7,491 nt of DNA, taken from assembly GCA_014376885.1 (NCBI GenBank), contig JACMQR010000100.1, forward strand, positions 1 to 7,491. The letters run 5' to 3'. Source of the stretch: Polaromonas sp. (lineage in GTDB: Bacteria > Pseudomonadota > Gammaproteobacteria > Burkholderiales > Burkholderiaceae_C). Position numbers and translations under genes: made by a program. Below the pieces are notes generated by a model. That model searched no databases and had not been told where the DNA came from. It worked only from the letters and a program-made list of their open reading frames with translations. Below are positions 7,188 to 7,491 of this stretch, piece by piece (positions within the stretch are counted from its first letter, which is position 1; the number at the start of each line of letters is the position of its first letter).

Positions 7188-7235
7188 AATAGCATATAAG
7201 GTAGAAAGGGCAAGCGCCTGAAGCATATTTCAGTC
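7173..7235. repeat. Degenerate intergenic repeat downstream of argA
   Basis: An A/T-rich stretch with GCTTTTAATAGC followed by GCAAGCGCCTG and a small hairpin, CTGAA (7218-7222) with TTCAG (7229-7233). It shares the CGCCTG, CATAT, CAG arrangement with the double palindrome inside hrpA at 2336-2398. Its layout resembles, from memory, a repeat common between genes of Polaromonas and relatives. The right half may simply be unconserved spacer. The remaining intergenic sequence up to 7339 shows nothing firm beyond the ribosome site. Confidence 0.4.
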
Positions 7236-7329
7236 AAATAAATGAATTTCCAGCCTGCTGGCCTGCCAAGCGAAGAAAACTGACAGCCCCGAGCGTCGGT
7301 TTCTTATACGGTGATGGATTCCTTGTGCT

Positions 7330-7335
7330 GGAGAG
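7330..7335 (+). promoter_or_regulatory. Ribosome binding site of the hydrolase gene
   Basis: GGAGAG lies 4 bases before the ATG at 7340 and supports that start. The residues that follow (VRIPCGDAWLYGDLVVPPGAGGLV) fit the N-terminus of the hydrolase family. Confidence 0.6.
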
Positions 7336-7339
7336 CGCC

Positions 7340-7491
7340 ATGAACCAATCCGGGTCGGTACCTGCATCGGGCGAAGTCCGCATTCCCTGCGGCGACGCAT
7401 GGCTTTACGGCGATCTTGTCGTGCCCCCTGGCGCGGGCGGCTTGGTTTTTGTTTGTGCATGGCAGCGGCAGCGGCCGGCACAGCGCCCGCA
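7340..7491 (+). pseudogene. Dienelactone-hydrolase-like alpha/beta hydrolase, 5' part, apparent frameshift
   Basis: This is the beginning of an alpha/beta hydrolase of the dienelactone hydrolase type; the substrate cannot be told. From the ATG at 7340 the frame gives EVRIPCGDAWLYGDLVVPPGAGGLV, a typical N-terminal beta-hairpin of these proteins. After that it reads an arginine-rich tail unlike the family. The expected oxyanion-loop motif is instead in the next frame: from 7455 the bases encode VHGSGSGRHSAR. Removing one T from the TTTTT run at 7446-7450 gives a continuous GLVLFVHGSGSGRHSAR. So either the gene carries a one-base insertion and is broken, or the sequence has a homopolymer error and the gene is intact. 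The rest lies beyond the window. The start has a GGAGAG ribosome site. A CTGACA (7280-7285) and TATACG (7305-7310) pair spaced 19 bases is a poor promoter candidate. Confidence 0.7.

Noticed and set aside
5733..7226. Open frame of 497 codons on the - strand opposite argA
   Set aside because: The translation is the mirror of the GC-rich argA codons with no family resemblance; argA itself is certain.
7314..7343. Nine-codon upstream frame whose stop overlaps the hydrolase ATG (ATGA)
   Set aside because: It has no ribosome site and its last half is the Shine-Dalgarno region of the hydrolase; the overlap is probably chance.
1..7491. A new multi-gene defence, mobile or biosynthetic system
   Set aside because: All genes except the DUF3309 miniprotein belong to well-known families with unrelated housekeeping roles. 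No transposase, integrase, phage gene, CRISPR array or toxin-antitoxin pair is present.

Overview
This looks like a chromosomal housekeeping segment of a GC-rich betaproteobacterium. The organism is most likely a Burkholderiales member of the Comamonadaceae (Polaromonas, Rhodoferax or Acidovorax-like). That placement rests on the character of the HrpA and ArgA proteins, on dense GC-rich coding, and on short palindromic repeats that I associate from memory with that family. It is an inference, not a database result.

Layout. Positions 1-1170 (+) encode almost all of a YbdL-type PLP-dependent methionine aminotransferase whose first few codons lie before the window. A 99-base gap follows with a 14-bp perfect hairpin. 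Then comes a 52-residue two-helix membrane miniprotein of the DUF3309 type (1270-1428, +). Its end faces, 27 bases away, the end of hrpA (1456-5610, -), a 1384-residue DEAH-box RNA helicase. A 176-base divergent intergenic region separates hrpA from argA (5787-7136, +), the N-acetylglutamate synthase that starts arginine biosynthesis. A 203-base gap holds a weak terminator and a degenerate repeat. The window ends in the first ~50 codons of a dienelactone-hydrolase-like alpha/beta hydrolase (7340 onward, +) that appears frameshifted just before its most conserved motif.

The genes do not form one pathway. The aminotransferase belongs to methionine salvage, argA to arginine synthesis and hrpA to RNA or ribosome handling. 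No mobile-element genes, CRISPR array, tRNA or rRNA gene was seen, and I do not find a new multi-gene system.

The unusual signal is inside hrpA. Compared with E. coli HrpA as I remember it, this protein carries three in-frame linker expansions of about 30, 46 and 51 residues. Two of these coincide with palindromic, repeat-like DNA that is read through as protein. One of the two resembles a second degenerate copy downstream of argA. The apparent frameshift in the last gene is the other point worth checking.
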